Source of the DNA: Actinomycetes bacterium
GTDB taxonomy: Bacteria; Actinomycetota; Actinomycetes; Propionibacteriales; Propionibacteriaceae
Length of the DNA: 64,000 nt
Direction of reading: 5' to 3'
Assembly (NCBI GenBank): GCA_023443125.1
Contig: JAEZVO010000065.1
Location: forward strand, 1-64,000
Part shown: in pieces, positions 47,375-56,510 of the stretch
Numbering within the stretch: position 1 is the first letter of the stretch
Layout of the letters: each line of letters begins with the position of its first letter
Position numbers and translations under genes: made by a program
The notes under the pieces: generated by a model
What the model saw: only the letters and a program-made list of their open reading frames with translations
Told to the model about the DNA's origin: nothing
The model's database searches: none

Positions 47375-48499
47375 TTACGAGTTTCGCAGGGTCACCGCAG
47401 CCGACATGCGTCGAACGCTTTCCTCGATGATCTCCGGACTAGTGGCGAGATTCACGCGCACCCACTGCGCAGTCTCCGGCGCGAAGTCGGCGCCGAAGTT
47501 GAAACGCACGCGGCCCTGCTCGTGGAAGAACGCACCCGGGTTGTCGATGCCAAGTGGCGTGCAGTCCAGCCAGGCGAGGTAGGTGCCCTCGGCTGGTTTG
47601 TAGTGCAGCATGGGCAGGTGCTCGCTCACCAGATCGGCGAACAGCCGACGGTTACGCGCCAGTTCGCCTTGGAGCTCGACGATCCACTCGCGGCAGTGCG
47701 TCAGCGCCGTCGTGTGGGCGAGTGCGCCGAAGTGGCTCATGGCCTCGCCAACGTAGCTCGGCATGCGCTGCAACGCGTCGGCGGCGTCATCGCTGGCGAA
47801 CAGCAGCCCGGCCTTCAAACCGGCGAGGTTGAATGCCTTCGCAGCCGACGTCGACAGGATGGCCTTGCCGGGATCGTCGAGGGCGAGGAAAGGCGTGAAC
47901 TCCTCGCCGTTGAAGGATGCGTGGATCTCGTCGACGATCACCGTGACGTCGTGGCGTCGCGCCAGCTGCGCCACCTGGGCGAGCTCGTCGCGGGTGTGCA
48001 CCGTGCCGTTAGGATTGTGCGGTGAGCACAGCAGGTAGGCGCGGGCGCCGTCGGCGAAGGCGCGCTCGAGCCCGTCGAGGTCGAGGCGATCGTCCACCAG
48101 CGGCACTTCAACGGGAGTGCGGGCTGTGCCGTCGATGATCTGCCGAAACGGCGGGTAAATGGGCGGGTTGAACACGACGGGGTCGCCGGGGCTGGTGACC
48201 GCTTCGATGGCGTAGCGCATGCCCTGCATCACGTCGCCGGAGCGCGTCGCATGGGCGAGATTGGGCGTCCAGCCCCAGCGCCACTCAGCGAAATCGGCGA
48301 AGGCCTCGCGGTAGATGGGCTGTTCTGGGTAGCCGGTGTCGCCGTCGCGGAGCGCCTGCTCGATCCGCTGCACGACGGGCTCGGGAACACGGCAGTCCAT
48401 CTCCGCCACGAACATCGGCAGCACGTCCGGTTCGAAGCGCGTCCATTTAATCGAGGTGCGGCGACGGAGCTCGTCGAGGGGCACGTCAAAAATGGCCAT
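47375..48499 (-). CDS. MalY/PatB-type PLP lyase (cystathionine beta-lyase-like)
   Basis: This 374-residue fold type I PLP enzyme has the MalY/PatB N-terminus RTSIKWTRFEPDVLPMFVAEMD, SPHNPNGTVH, IVDEIHASF and the PLP lysine in STSAAKAFNLAGLK. Family members cleave cystathionine to homocysteine, pyruvate and ammonia. No met regulator is adjacent. It is 10 bases after the next gene on the same strand and may be cotranscribed with it. Confidence 0.92.
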   Translation of the reverse strand: MAIFDVPLDELRRRTSIKWTRFEPDVLPMFVAEMDCRVPEPVVQRIEQALRDGDTGYPEQPIYREAFADFAEWRWGWTPNLAHATRSGDVMQGMRYAIEAVTSPGDPVVFNPPIYPPFRQIIDGTARTPVEVPLVDDRLDLDGLERAFADGARAYLLCSPHNPNGTVHTRDELAQVAQLARRHDVTVIVDEIHASFNGEEFTPFLALDDPGKAILSTSAAKAFNLAGLKAGLLFASDDAADALQRMPSYVGEAMSHFGALAHTTALTHCREWIVELQGELARNRRLFADLVSEHLPMLHYKPAEGTYLAWLDCTPLGIDNPGAFFHEQGRVRFNFGADFAPETAQWVRVNLATSPEIIEESVRRMSAAVTLRNS

Positions 48500-48509
48500 G
48501 AGATTCCTT

Positions 48510-49652
48510 TCAGTCGTTGTCGCTCACCGCGAGCGGCAGCTGGCCTGCGATGTCGAGAAGCCATGTCAACAGCCCGTCGACGGAGCCGGGTGCGATGGCT
48601 TGGGTGGTGACGAGGGCGATGGAGTCGCCGCCGAACCACAGCCGGTCGAACGGGGGCGCCTCGTCGAAGCGCTGCCGCAGCTGCGGCCGCAAGAGCAGGC
48701 GGGCGCCGTCGACGTCTTCGGTACGGATGCGCCAGGTGTAGTCGAACGCGGGGTCGCCAACCTCCAGATCGCCGGCGCCCATGAGCTCGACCATCACCTC
48801 GTCGTCTTTGTTCAGCGCGACGACGGGCAGGCGCGTGCCGGGGATGCGCACGCCCACCACGTTGCGCAGCGGGGATGCTTGAAAGCCGAACACCGGCAGA
48901 TCGCCGAACTTGCCGACGAAGCCATGCCCGTCCGGCGACACGGGCAGCTTGTACTTGAGGCGGCCGTGAATATCTTCCGACGAGGCGAACAGCCACTGCC
49001 GTTGCGCGGTCCAAGCGCGCCAGGCGTCGGCCGAGGTACCGAACTGGAAGCGCTGCCTGGCCATGGGGCCGGGGCGCACCATCGGCGGCTGCGGCACGGG
49101 GAGCGCGCGTCCGGCGCCGACGGCGGCCAGCACCCGCACGGGAATGGCGTCGACGATGGCGTGCAGCGCCGTGAGGTACTCGTCGATATCTTCGACGGTC
49201 AGGTCGCGGCGGGTGCTGAACAAGATGGCGTCGCGCTCGAACCACAGGCACTCGAACTCCACCCTGGCGAGCTGGGAGACGACCGCCGGGACCAGCACGT
49301 CACGCGCGAATGCCGGCGACGAAGCGACAGCCTGCCACTCGACGTCGAAGTCGCCGCCCACTTCCACGCGGGGGCCTTCGAGCGTTTCTAGTACGGAGGC
49401 GACACTCAGCATGGGGAACTGGGCTCCGGGCACGCGAAGCCCGACGACGCCGTACCCGCCCCAAGGGTCGGAGCCTGCCGTGGCGAAGAACGCCAGGCAG
49501 GGATACTCACCGAAGCGCCCTTCGATGCCCATGGGCACCTGGCGCAGGACGCCCTTGCGCAGGCCACCGCCGCCAAACTGGGCAAGGATGTGCGGCCAAC
49601 CGCGGTGGAAAATCCAGCCTCTCCCCGCGGCCCATGCTTCCCAGTTGAACAT
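48510..49652 (-). CDS. Unknown protein made of two duplicated domains
   Basis: This 380-residue protein starts at MFNWEAW (49652), five bases after AAGGAGG. It consists of two repeats of about 185 residues: the first with WEAWAAGRGWIFHRG, GLRVPGAQFPMLSV and DFDVEWQAVASSPAFARDVL, the second with WRAWTAQRQWLFASS, GVRIPGTRLPVVAL and AFDYTWRIRTEDVDGARLLL. Each repeat ends with LWFERDAILFSTRR or LWFGGDSIALVTTQ. It has no signal or membrane helix. I do not recognise the family. Confidence 0.7.
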   Translation of the reverse strand: MFNWEAWAAGRGWIFHRGWPHILAQFGGGGLRKGVLRQVPMGIEGRFGEYPCLAFFATAGSDPWGGYGVVGLRVPGAQFPMLSVASVLETLEGPRVEVGGDFDVEWQAVASSPAFARDVLVPAVVSQLARVEFECLWFERDAILFSTRRDLTVEDIDEYLTALHAIVDAIPVRVLAAVGAGRALPVPQPPMVRPGPMARQRFQFGTSADAWRAWTAQRQWLFASSEDIHGRLKYKLPVSPDGHGFVGKFGDLPVFGFQASPLRNVVGVRIPGTRLPVVALNKDDEVMVELMGAGDLEVGDPAFDYTWRIRTEDVDGARLLLRPQLRQRFDEAPPFDRLWFGGDSIALVTTQAIAPGSVDGLLTWLLDIAGQLPLAVSDND

Positions 49653-49746
49653 GCGCGCCTCCTTCTCGCTGTCCACAGTCTAGGCCCGCGCCCATGCACG
49701 GGTCGGCCCTGCGGCGGGCGCGGGGCGTCGTCGATACGGACTCGGC

Positions 49747-51373
49747 GTGGTGCCTCATTGTCAAGTCCCCGCGAAATTGGGGTTGTGCCTCAGATAGTTT
49801 TCCTCGCGTAACTGGGGTTAGCGGGCGTGTTGTCGGATGCCGCTGGTTGGGGGAGTTTGGGTCGGGTTTGTTGTTCGAGTTGGCGGGTTTTGGTGGCGGC
49901 GAGTCGGGTGAGTTCTTGTTGGATGCGGGCGATTTCGCGGGGACCGAGGTGCCTCACTGGAAAGTGAGCGCGTGGGGTAGGCTGGTGCCTCACGGATTGT
50001 GAGCGCGAGGCTTGTGGTTCATGTTGTTCTGAGTCGTTGTATTGATGGTGTCAAGGATGTCATATCCAGGCCGCGCGTGGCGGCGAGGGCGTTGGTTTTG
50101 TGTTGGGAGAGCTTGATCAAGCGGTGTTGGATCTGGGTGATTTGCCGGGTCAGGTCCGCGGGGTTCACGCCCGCGATGCGGGCTTGTGTGGTGGCTGCTT
50201 GTTCGTCGGTGAGGAGGCCGGAGGCGAGCACGCGTTGCCAGGGGGTGGCTGGCGTGTCGTAGCGTCGTGTGCAGCGCCCTGAGGGGCCGGTGGTGTACCC
50301 GATTGGTTTCTTCGTCGGGGTGAAGAAGTTTAATCGCAGTGATACGAGCTGCCAGAGCTCGTTGAGGAGAGCGAGTTCTGCGGACGTGTCGTAGCGCCAG
50401 TGGAACGTGTGTTTGCGGACGACGTGGCTGTTCTTGAATTCCACGGTGGCTTGGTCGTTCTTGCGGTAGGGCCGGGACCGGGTCTGTGCGATGTCTTGGG
50501 CCTGTAGCCAGTTGGCGACTTCGTGGTTGATGAACTCTGGCCCGTTGTCCGAGTCGAATACGACCAGCGGAAACGGGAACCGCTGCCGTAATTGGCTGAC
50601 GGCCCCGACGATCCATTTCGACGCGTTGTTGCGGATCGTGGCGTTCTCGGTCCACCCGGTGACCAGGCAAGTCATCGTCAGGGTCCTGGCGAACTCTCCG
50701 GCGAACGTGGGCCCGCAATGCGCCACCGTGTCCGCCTCGATCCCTCCCGGCGTGGTCGGTGGTGCGTCCCCGGCCTTGGACAATTCGATCGAGTTGCGCA
50801 GCAACGCTGGTGCAAGGGCCGTGGTCGAGATACCCCGTAGCCGCATCCGGTCCCGTGCCGGGGCCAGGTACCGGTCGATGGTCGCCGCGCTCATCGCTTC
50901 CAACTCCTCCGCGCGGCGGGGGTCGCGAACGGCTTGTTGTCCAGGTTCCCGGCGTCAGCGAACAGGGCAGCCACATCGGCAGCATCACGGTCAGATACTT
51001 CCCGCAGGGCATGCCCATGAGCGCTCACACGTGTTCCAGCAATGCTCGGGAATCGTCGCTGTAGCCCTTCGGGCGCAACTGGCGCCGGTCGATCTGTTCA
51101 GCAGGCGCTGGCAATGCTGGGCCCGTGAGCATCCGCCTGGCCGTGGAGCGGCCCATCCCCGTTGTCGACATCACCTCATCGAGGATCCGTCCCCGGTCCG
51201 TTTTTGACGCCCGCATACGCGGCCCTGAGCTTGTTCGTCACCTGTCGCCTCGCGGCCATCGGAATCTTGCCTTCCACCCGGCAAGCTTCGCGCTCAAACT
51301 ATCTGAGGCACCGAGCCATCCCACGCGCTCAAAGAAGCTGGGGCACGTCGGGGACTTGACAATGAGGCACCAC
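49747..51373. mobile_element. Insertion sequence with 25-bp terminal inverted repeats, inactive
   Basis: Perfect 25-bp inverted repeats are at 49747-49771 and 51349-51373, starting GTGGTGCCTCATTG. A second, nested 16-bp pair (GTGCCTCAGATAGTTT) is at 49785-49800 and 51296-51311. The left end carries four GTGCCTCA modules (49750, 49785, 49949, 49985). Inside is a broken DDE transposase gene. No clear target duplication was found at the edges. Everything to its right has an accessory look. Confidence 0.88.
50019..51259 (-). pseudogene. DDE (integrase catalytic core) transposase, multiply disrupted
   Basis: The C-terminal part is readable as one frame from 50903 to 50019 with the catalytic residues in EADTVAHCG, VVFDSDNGPEF and NDQATVEFKN, so the DDE triad is intact. 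The N-terminal part is broken: it begins at 51259 (MAARRQVTNKLRAAYAG), shifts frame near 51215 (to ASKTDRGRILDEV), meets a TGA at 51025 where homologues likely have Trp (EHV-stop-ALMGM), and shifts again near 50985 and 50925. At least four lesions make it inactive. Confidence 0.88.
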
Positions 51374-51491
51374 GGCGAGTTGCTCGAATCAATCACAGTC
51401 GCAGATTGGCCGTCAGGCCCGTACGTGTATCGGAATCTCCACGCACCAAAGGGCAGTCGTCCCTGCGATTCCTATTGCGAAAGGAACAATG

Positions 51492-51920
51492 ATGTCCCTG
51501 AAGAAGAACCTCATCGGCGCGGCCATGGTTGGCTCCTTGCCCCTGGGCGTATTGGCTCCGGTTCCGGATGCAGATGCTGCCTATACCTACTCTGGCAAGA
51601 CCGTGACGCAGTCGGGAAGGACCGCGGGGTACGCATACGGGAATGTGGCGATGGACATTCTCTACGTCAGGAACAACGCGACTGCGAAGGCGGGGGTCTA
51701 CAACGGTCGGGGGGTATACGTTCAGGCCTATGCGTGGAACCTCTCGCAGACGGTGTCGGCGCGTAGCCGGAACACCACGAGTACCTCCTACAAGAGTGTC
51801 GCAAACAAGGTGAACTACGGCGCACCGACTGGCGGCACGTGGACCGGTGCTGCGAAGGTCTGCGTGGATGTCGCTTGGGCGATCGATCCGTGCGGGGCGC
51901 AGTCTCAGGGGCGGATCTAG
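51492..51920 (+). CDS. Small secreted protein, possibly bacteriocin-like
   Basis: This 142-residue protein has a signal peptide (MSLKKNLIGAAMVGSLPLGV, cut near DADAA) and a mature part of about 113 residues rich in Tyr, Asn, Ser and Thr with two Cys (VCVDVAWAIDPCG) that could form one disulfide. I prefer the second of two adjacent ATGs (51492), six bases after AAGGA. It is followed immediately by an ABC ATPase and two membrane proteins. This layout is common for exported antimicrobial proteins with self-protection transporters, but I recognise no family; it lacks the features of lactococcin 972. Confidence 0.75.
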   Translation: MSLKKNLIGAAMVGSLPLGVLAPVPDADAAYTYSGKTVTQSGRTAGYAYGNVAMDILYVRNNATAKAGVYNGRGVYVQAYAWNLSQTVSARSRNTTSTSYKSVANKVNYGAPTGGTWTGAAKVCVDVAWAIDPCGAQSQGRI

Positions 51921-52628
51921 TTGATCGAGACCAACGCGTTGTGCGTCCGGTACCCGCGGACAGCGAAAGCATCGCTGTCCGCGGTCTCAATTTCGGTGTC
52001 CGAGGGCGTCACCGCGCTCCTGGGTGCCAATGGCTCTGGAAAGACGACGCTGCTGAGAACGTTGTCGGGAGCACTTGATCCGACTTCGGGCCAAGTGACG
52101 ATCGATGGCTTGAATCCGTATCTACGGGGAGAGCGCAGGGAGGCATTGCGCAATATCGCTTTCATGCCTCAAACGGCGGCGGTACCGAGGGAACTCACTG
52201 CTGTCGATTTCGTGGCGTACCTCACTTGGATGCGAGATCTTGACCGAAGTGCGGCTCGGGCCCAGGCGATGGAGGCACTTGCCGCTGTGGGATTGGCAAG
52301 CCGGGCTGATGACAAGCTGAAGAGATTGTCGGGCGGTATGGTGCGCAGGGTCTGGCTGGCTCAGGCATTGGCGGCGAAGTCTGGCAGTCTCCTGCTGGAT
52401 GAGCCGAGTACGGGGCTTGACCCACGACAACGCGCCACGATGGTGGAGCTCATCCGGGAGCGTACTCACGGAGCTGTGTTGTTGTCGAGCCACATCATCG
52501 AGGATGTGCTGTCACTTGCCAGCTCGGTGATCGTGTTGCGCGAGGGAAAGGTGGTGCACCAAGGGCCACTCACCTCGGAAGTCAACGAGTCTTGGCTGCT
52601 CTCATTGATCGGAACCGCTGAGCTATGA
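51921..52628 (+). CDS. ABC transporter ATP-binding protein
   Basis: This 235-residue ABC ATPase has Walker A GANGSGKTTLL, signature LSGGMVRRV, Walker B LLLDEPSTGLD and a switch His in LLSSHIIED. The TTG start directly follows the stop of the secreted-protein gene, so translation is coupled. It overlaps the next permease gene by four bases. With the two membrane proteins it forms an exporter or immunity transporter linked to the secreted protein. Confidence 0.9.
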   Translation: MIETNALCVRYPRTAKASLSAVSISVSEGVTALLGANGSGKTTLLRTLSGALDPTSGQVTIDGLNPYLRGERREALRNIAFMPQTAAVPRELTAVDFVAYLTWMRDLDRSAARAQAMEALAAVGLASRADDKLKRLSGGMVRRVWLAQALAAKSGSLLLDEPSTGLDPRQRATMVELIRERTHGAVLLSSHIIEDVLSLASSVIVLREGKVVHQGPLTSEVNESWLLSLIGTAEL

Positions 52629-53422
52629 GCGCGGTATTCATGTGGGTCAAGGCATCTTGGAAGCTGGTCCTTCCGACCTTGACGATTGCGCAGCTGATGG
52701 TGATGTCCAACGTGCGGCCTGTCGACGGAATTCCGTTTGGGTGGCGAGTCGACTGGTCTTGGATGCTGTCCGTTTGGAGCGGTGCGACACTGTTGATGTC
52801 TCCAGTGGCTGCCGCGGCTGTCGTCGCGCTGGTGTTGGTCAATGTCAAGCCCGAGATTCAGCAGGTGCTTCCAGCCAATGTGCAGCGATGGAAGCCCGTA
52901 TTCCACATCTCAGCAGCGGTGGCCGCGCAGGGGTTCGCTGTGCAGCTCAGCGCGCTCACCGTCTGCGGCTTGGTGTGCTGGCTCTGTCAGGCAGATCCAC
53001 GAGGGCTTACCTTACCTTGGCAATTGTTCACGGGACCCGCCGCACTCGTCGCCGGCATCGCGGTGGGGTCAGCCGTGGCCATGCTCATCCCATCGTATTG
53101 GAGTATCCCCGGCGTCTTGTTCGCGATGTTTCTCGCGCACAGGGTCTTCTTCTGGCACGGCTGGCCGGAGCTGTTCACCATCGAAATGCCCACGTGGATG
53201 GTCACCGGGGGACGCCCAATCCCAAGACTCCTGATCGCCACCGTCAGCTTGAACCTCATGACGGCAGTAGCAATCTGGTCCGGGCTGGTCTTCGTTACGC
53301 ACCGTGGTAAGAACCGACCTTGGCTGGCAATGCTGCTGTGCGGAGCGTGCATCGGCGTTGCACTGGCAATTTACTTGCCCTTCGTGCAGGCCGATGCCTG
53401 GGATACCTACGAGCCCATCTGA
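52625..53422 (+). CDS. Membrane protein, ABC permease-like
   Basis: This 265-residue protein has about six hydrophobic helices (for example LTIAQLMVMSNV, SPVAAAAVVALVLVNV, FTGPAALVAGIAVGSAVAMLIP and LIATVSLNLMTAVAIWSGLVFV). It has no recognised signature beyond its place after an ABC ATPase. ATGA overlap before it and TGATG overlap after it support one operon. The likely role is the membrane half of the transporter. Confidence 0.75.
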   Translation: MSAVFMWVKASWKLVLPTLTIAQLMVMSNVRPVDGIPFGWRVDWSWMLSVWSGATLLMSPVAAAAVVALVLVNVKPEIQQVLPANVQRWKPVFHISAAVAAQGFAVQLSALTVCGLVCWLCQADPRGLTLPWQLFTGPAALVAGIAVGSAVAMLIPSYWSIPGVLFAMFLAHRVFFWHGWPELFTIEMPTWMVTGGRPIPRLLIATVSLNLMTAVAIWSGLVFVTHRGKNRPWLAMLLCGACIGVALAIYLPFVQADAWDTYEPI

Positions 53423-54027
53423 TGAGCGTCTCGGCATCCGCACGGTTGTGGCGATGGCCTGCCTTCGCGTTCGTGCTGGTCGTTGCGATCGTGTGCGTGT
53501 TCGCCCTTGGAGACGAAGCCATGGATCTGCCTGGTGCAGATGGGCATCGTTACGTGCGGCAGTTCGTCATCTCATTCATGCCAGTCTTGGGAGCGATTCT
53601 GCTCGTCGACCCCACACCCGAGCTCAGCGCAACTCTGCCGAGGACCTGCTACGTGTATCTCACATTACGTGCGACGACCCTCATGGGGATACTCGTTCCG
53701 CATAGCCTCGCATGGTCCCTCGCTGACCAGCCAGCCGCCAAGAGCCTCTACGAGGCCGCCATCGCCTGCGTACTGATCTCCTGCTCGATCCTTGCCGTCT
53801 CGGTGTGGCAAGCTTCTGGCGTGCTCCTGGCCTCACTCCTGGCGGTGGCATGGCTCCTCGCGGGCGACACTTTGGCCATGCTCCTCGGCTTCGCCGATAT
53901 CACGGGGAGGGCCTTGCCGGTTTCCTGGTGGCACTGGGCACTTGCCTTGAGCAGTCTCGGTCTTGTCGCCGTCGCAACCCTGCGAGGCGCTGGGCCGACA
54001 CGCTGGCGCTGTTCAAGCAACCGGTGA
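53422..54027 (+). CDS. Membrane protein, second transporter subunit
   Basis: This 201-residue protein starts at the ATG sharing one base with the previous stop. It has five or six hydrophobic helices (WPAFAFVLVVAIVCVFAL, FVISFMPVLGAILLVDP, LTLRATTLMGILVP, AIACVLISCSILAVSVW and ASGVLLASLLAVAWLLAG). No family is recognised. It closes the four-gene unit that began with the secreted protein. The 192 bases after it hold only the Shine-Dalgarno of the next gene. Confidence 0.7.
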   Translation: MSVSASARLWRWPAFAFVLVVAIVCVFALGDEAMDLPGADGHRYVRQFVISFMPVLGAILLVDPTPELSATLPRTCYVYLTLRATTLMGILVPHSLAWSLADQPAAKSLYEAAIACVLISCSILAVSVWQASGVLLASLLAVAWLLAGDTLAMLLGFADITGRALPVSWWHWALALSSLGLVAVATLRGAGPTRWRCSSNR

Positions 54028-54219
54028 GGACTGCTTAGCCGCGGGAGGTTGAATTCGAGGGGAGCAGCGCGCCTCCGGCTCGCAGATCCCATGCTCCGAC
54101 AGGGTGCCTCCTGCCGGGAATCTGTCCTAGTCCGAGTTCGCGATGTACGATCGTAAAGAGGGAGACAATCCGCCCGATGCAATTGCAGTTTGATCGTAGA
54201 GGCGTAAGGAGGCAGATCG

Positions 54220-54746
54220 ATGACTAGGGCTTTGGACGTGCTGAAGCACATCAACGAGACGAGCCTTCGCCTCGGCGAGGTTCAGCGGCAAAAGCTGCTG
54301 TGCTACGTGCAAGGTTGGTCCCTCGCGTGGGATGGCGTGCCCATGTTCAAGGATCGAATCGAGGCTTGGAAGATGGGTACGGTCGTACCACTGTGTGTCA
54401 TTGCGGGAGCGTGCGGGACCCTTCCACCCTCAGCCCCACGCAGAAGGCCACAATCGACGCGGTGGTGAAGCACTATCGCCAGTGGAGTGGGAAAGCCTTG
54501 AGCGAAAGGACTCACGCCGAGCGGCCTTGGCTGGAAGCGCGCGGGGATCTGCCTGTCGATGCCGCCAGCAATGCGGAGGTGACACACGACTCCATGCGCT
54601 GTGAGTTCACGCTCCAAAGCTTGGCTGGTCAGGGGCCGAAGCGGCCTCAGATGGGCATCGAGGACGCTGACGCTGCTGCTGCGTTGGCCATCGCCAGCCA
54701 GGCCAGCCGTCGTTGGAGCCGCACGTTGGCTCTCTTGGCCGAGTGA
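54220..54746 (+). pseudogene. Panacea/DUF4065 (SocA-like) antitoxin, frameshifted
   Basis: Translation starts at 54220 after TAAGGAGG (spacing 7) with KLLCYVQGWSLAWDGVPMFKDRIEAWK, a DUF4065/Panacea antitoxin signature. Near 54390-54410 the protein-like sequence moves to the -1 frame (VRDPSTLSPTQKATIDAVV, then WSGKALSERTHAERPW), which continues to the stop at 54746. The original frame instead ends at 54468. One base is missing compared with an intact gene, and no slippery heptamer is obvious, so this is a loss-of-function mutation or a sequence error. Confidence 0.85.
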
Positions 54747-55162
54747 CCCGCCGCATCGGCTTTGGCCTCTGTCTGCAGATCAATGCGGCAGAGGTCAAAG
54801 CGGGTCCGCTCCTGCATGAGGACATGCTTCGCAGTGCGCTGATCGCGCCTTTCCAGACTTGGGCGGGCATCGAGCTGTATCCGACGCTGATCGACAAGGC
54901 CGCTCGGCTCGCCTACGACATTGCCGAGGCGCAGGCGTTCAGCGACGGCAACAAGCGAACCGCATGTCTCATCACCGTGGTCTTCCTGGAGCTCAACGGA
55001 GTCACTCTGGACGTGGATCAGGATGAGGCTGCCCACGTCATCCGGGCGATCGGCGATCGAGACCCCCGAACCGATGCCAAACTGCTCAGCTTCGAAGGCC
55101 TGGTGGAGTGGCTCACCGCCTGTGCCATCGGGTTGCCCAACGAGCCCCGCACGCAGCACTGA
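54743..55162 (+). CDS. Doc/Fic-type toxin with missing catalytic His
   Basis: This 139-residue Doc-like Fic protein starts at GTG 54743, overlapping the antitoxin stop by four bases. It has the Doc layout (LLHEDMLRSALIAPFQTWAG, then EAQAFSDGNKRTACL). The Fic motif normally reads H-x-F-x-D/E-G-N-K-R; here the first residue is Gln64 (codon CAG at 54932), so the catalytic base is absent. The rest of the motif (F66, D68, G69, N70, K71, R72) is intact. The protein is expected to be inactive. With the frameshifted antitoxin before it, this is a degraded toxin-antitoxin pair. Confidence 0.85.
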   Translation: MTRRIGFGLCLQINAAEVKAGPLLHEDMLRSALIAPFQTWAGIELYPTLIDKAARLAYDIAEAQAFSDGNKRTACLITVVFLELNGVTLDVDQDEAAHVIRAIGDRDPRTDAKLLSFEGLVEWLTACAIGLPNEPRTQH

Positions 55163-55550
55163 GCGCGAGGCTTCGGGCCGCCCCATTCCGCTGCGGCCGC
55201 ACCCGTCACGCGCGCCCTGCCGACGCGCCGATGATGCCCGGTAAGCGACATGGAAACATCGACCGAGTGCCTCATCAGAACATGCGAATGACTAATTTGA
55301 ACAGCCCTTTTCTCATGTCAGGGCAGGTCACCAGAAACCTTCCTTCATCGGCCTTCGACTAGCCATTTCAGCCTTCACTCGGCCGGGTTTTCCCAAGTCG
55401 CGTAGTTGCCTGTTCTGTGATCTCGTTGAGTTTCGGGATTGACCGCGTTTTGTCTCGAGGAATTGTGACCCTGCCGCTGTGTTAACTTGACTCATCATCG
55501 CTTTGGGCGGTGGGTGAAACGGACTCGACACGATGAGGAGGTTGGGGCCC
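55163..55550. other. Intergenic region before the peptide cluster
   Basis: These 388 bases contain no convincing coding sequence. They must hold the promoter of the ABC/peptide operon; a TTGACC at about 55439 is a weak -35 candidate without a good -10. A single GTGCCTCA (55267), as in the IS ends, may be chance. AGGAGG at 55535-55540 serves the next gene. Confidence 0.5.
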
Positions 55551-56510
55551 ATGGGAGTCGACCTCGACGCCTTGCGACCCGATTCGGCGGCGATCGAGCT
55601 GCGGGGCTTGACCCGGGTCTTCGGGAAGGGCGAGCGAACGGTCGTGGCGCTCGATGAGGTGTCGCTGGTGATCCGAGCTGGTGAGTCGGTGGCGTTGCTC
55701 GGTGAGAACGGCGCTGGGAAGACCACCTTGACGAAGATCCTGGCGACCTTGCTCCTTCCCACCGCGGGAACGGCGCTGGTTCACGGCTTGGATGTTCGCC
55801 GTGACGCGAATCGTGTGCGGGAGCTGACGAACGCGGTCTTCGGTGGCGATCGGGGGTTGTACACGATGGTGACAGGGAGGGAAAACCTTCGCTATTTCGG
55901 TGTGATCAATGGGGTGTCGCCGAAGGCACTGCGAGCCCACGCGGATGAAGTGCTCGAGCGTGTGGGGCTCCGGGAGGCGGCAGATCGCCGCGTGGAGACG
56001 TACTCGAAAGGTATGCGTCAACGACTGCACCTTGCCATCGGGCTCTTGACCACGCCTCGTGTCCTGCTGCTCGACGAGCCGACCGTGGGACTCGACCCGA
56101 ACGAGGCTCGCCGGCTGCGACAGACCGTCGCCGAGGTGCAGGCCAAGGGCACGACCGTGTTGATGACGAGCCACAACTTGCTGGACGTGGACGAATTGAG
56201 CGAGCGAGTCGTGATGATCGCCCACGGAAAGATCGTCCATGACCTGTCCATCGCACAGTTCCGGGCGTTGGCCGAGACGCAGGCGGTCGTGAAGGCCACC
56301 TTGGCTGGGCACGTCGACCCGAAGCTACCCGGCAGTGAGTGCCGTCATGATGGGCTGAACACGATCGTGACCGTAGCGGTGAGGTCTTGGTCTCCATCGA
56401 TGCTGCAGACCTTGAGCGACTCGTTTCGGGGACTCGACATCATCGGTTTCGACGTGCGGGGTGCCCGGCTGGAGGACGCATTCTCAGCTGCCTCGCAGGG
56501 GCAGTCATGA
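55551..56510 (+). CDS. ABC transporter ATP-binding protein of the peptide cluster
   Basis: This 319-residue drug/peptide-export-type ATPase has Walker A GENGAGKTTLTK, signature YSKGMRQRLHLAIG, Walker B LLLDEPTVGLDP and switch His in LMTSHNLLD, plus a C-terminal domain of about 90 residues. I chose ATG 55551 because AGGAGG lies ten bases upstream; ATG 55533 is also in frame. It begins the operon and overlaps the first permease by four bases (ATGA). It is likely to power export of the peptide product. Confidence 0.92.
   Translation: MGVDLDALRPDSAAIELRGLTRVFGKGERTVVALDEVSLVIRAGESVALLGENGAGKTTLTKILATLLLPTAGTALVHGLDVRRDANRVRELTNAVFGGDRGLYTMVTGRENLRYFGVINGVSPKALRAHADEVLERVGLREAADRRVETYSKGMRQRLHLAIGLLTTPRVLLLDEPTVGLDPNEARRLRQTVAEVQAKGTTVLMTSHNLLDVDELSERVVMIAHGKIVHDLSIAQFRALAETQAVVKATLAGHVDPKLPGSECRHDGLNTIVTVAVRSWSPSMLQTLSDSFRGLDIIGFDVRGARLEDAFSAASQGQS

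Noticed and set aside
51492..51920. Lactococcin 972 family bacteriocin
   Set aside because: The gene layout is similar, but the mature part is longer and lacks the Gly/Trp start and His/Ser pattern I would expect for that family.
54390..54410. Programmed frameshift in the Panacea antitoxin
   Set aside because: No slippery heptamer or strong downstream structure is evident, and the toxin is also inactivated, which fits decay better.
55267..55274. Second IS end (GTGCCTCA) before the peptide cluster
   Set aside because: Only the 8-base core matches; the rest of the inverted repeat is absent, so chance is enough.
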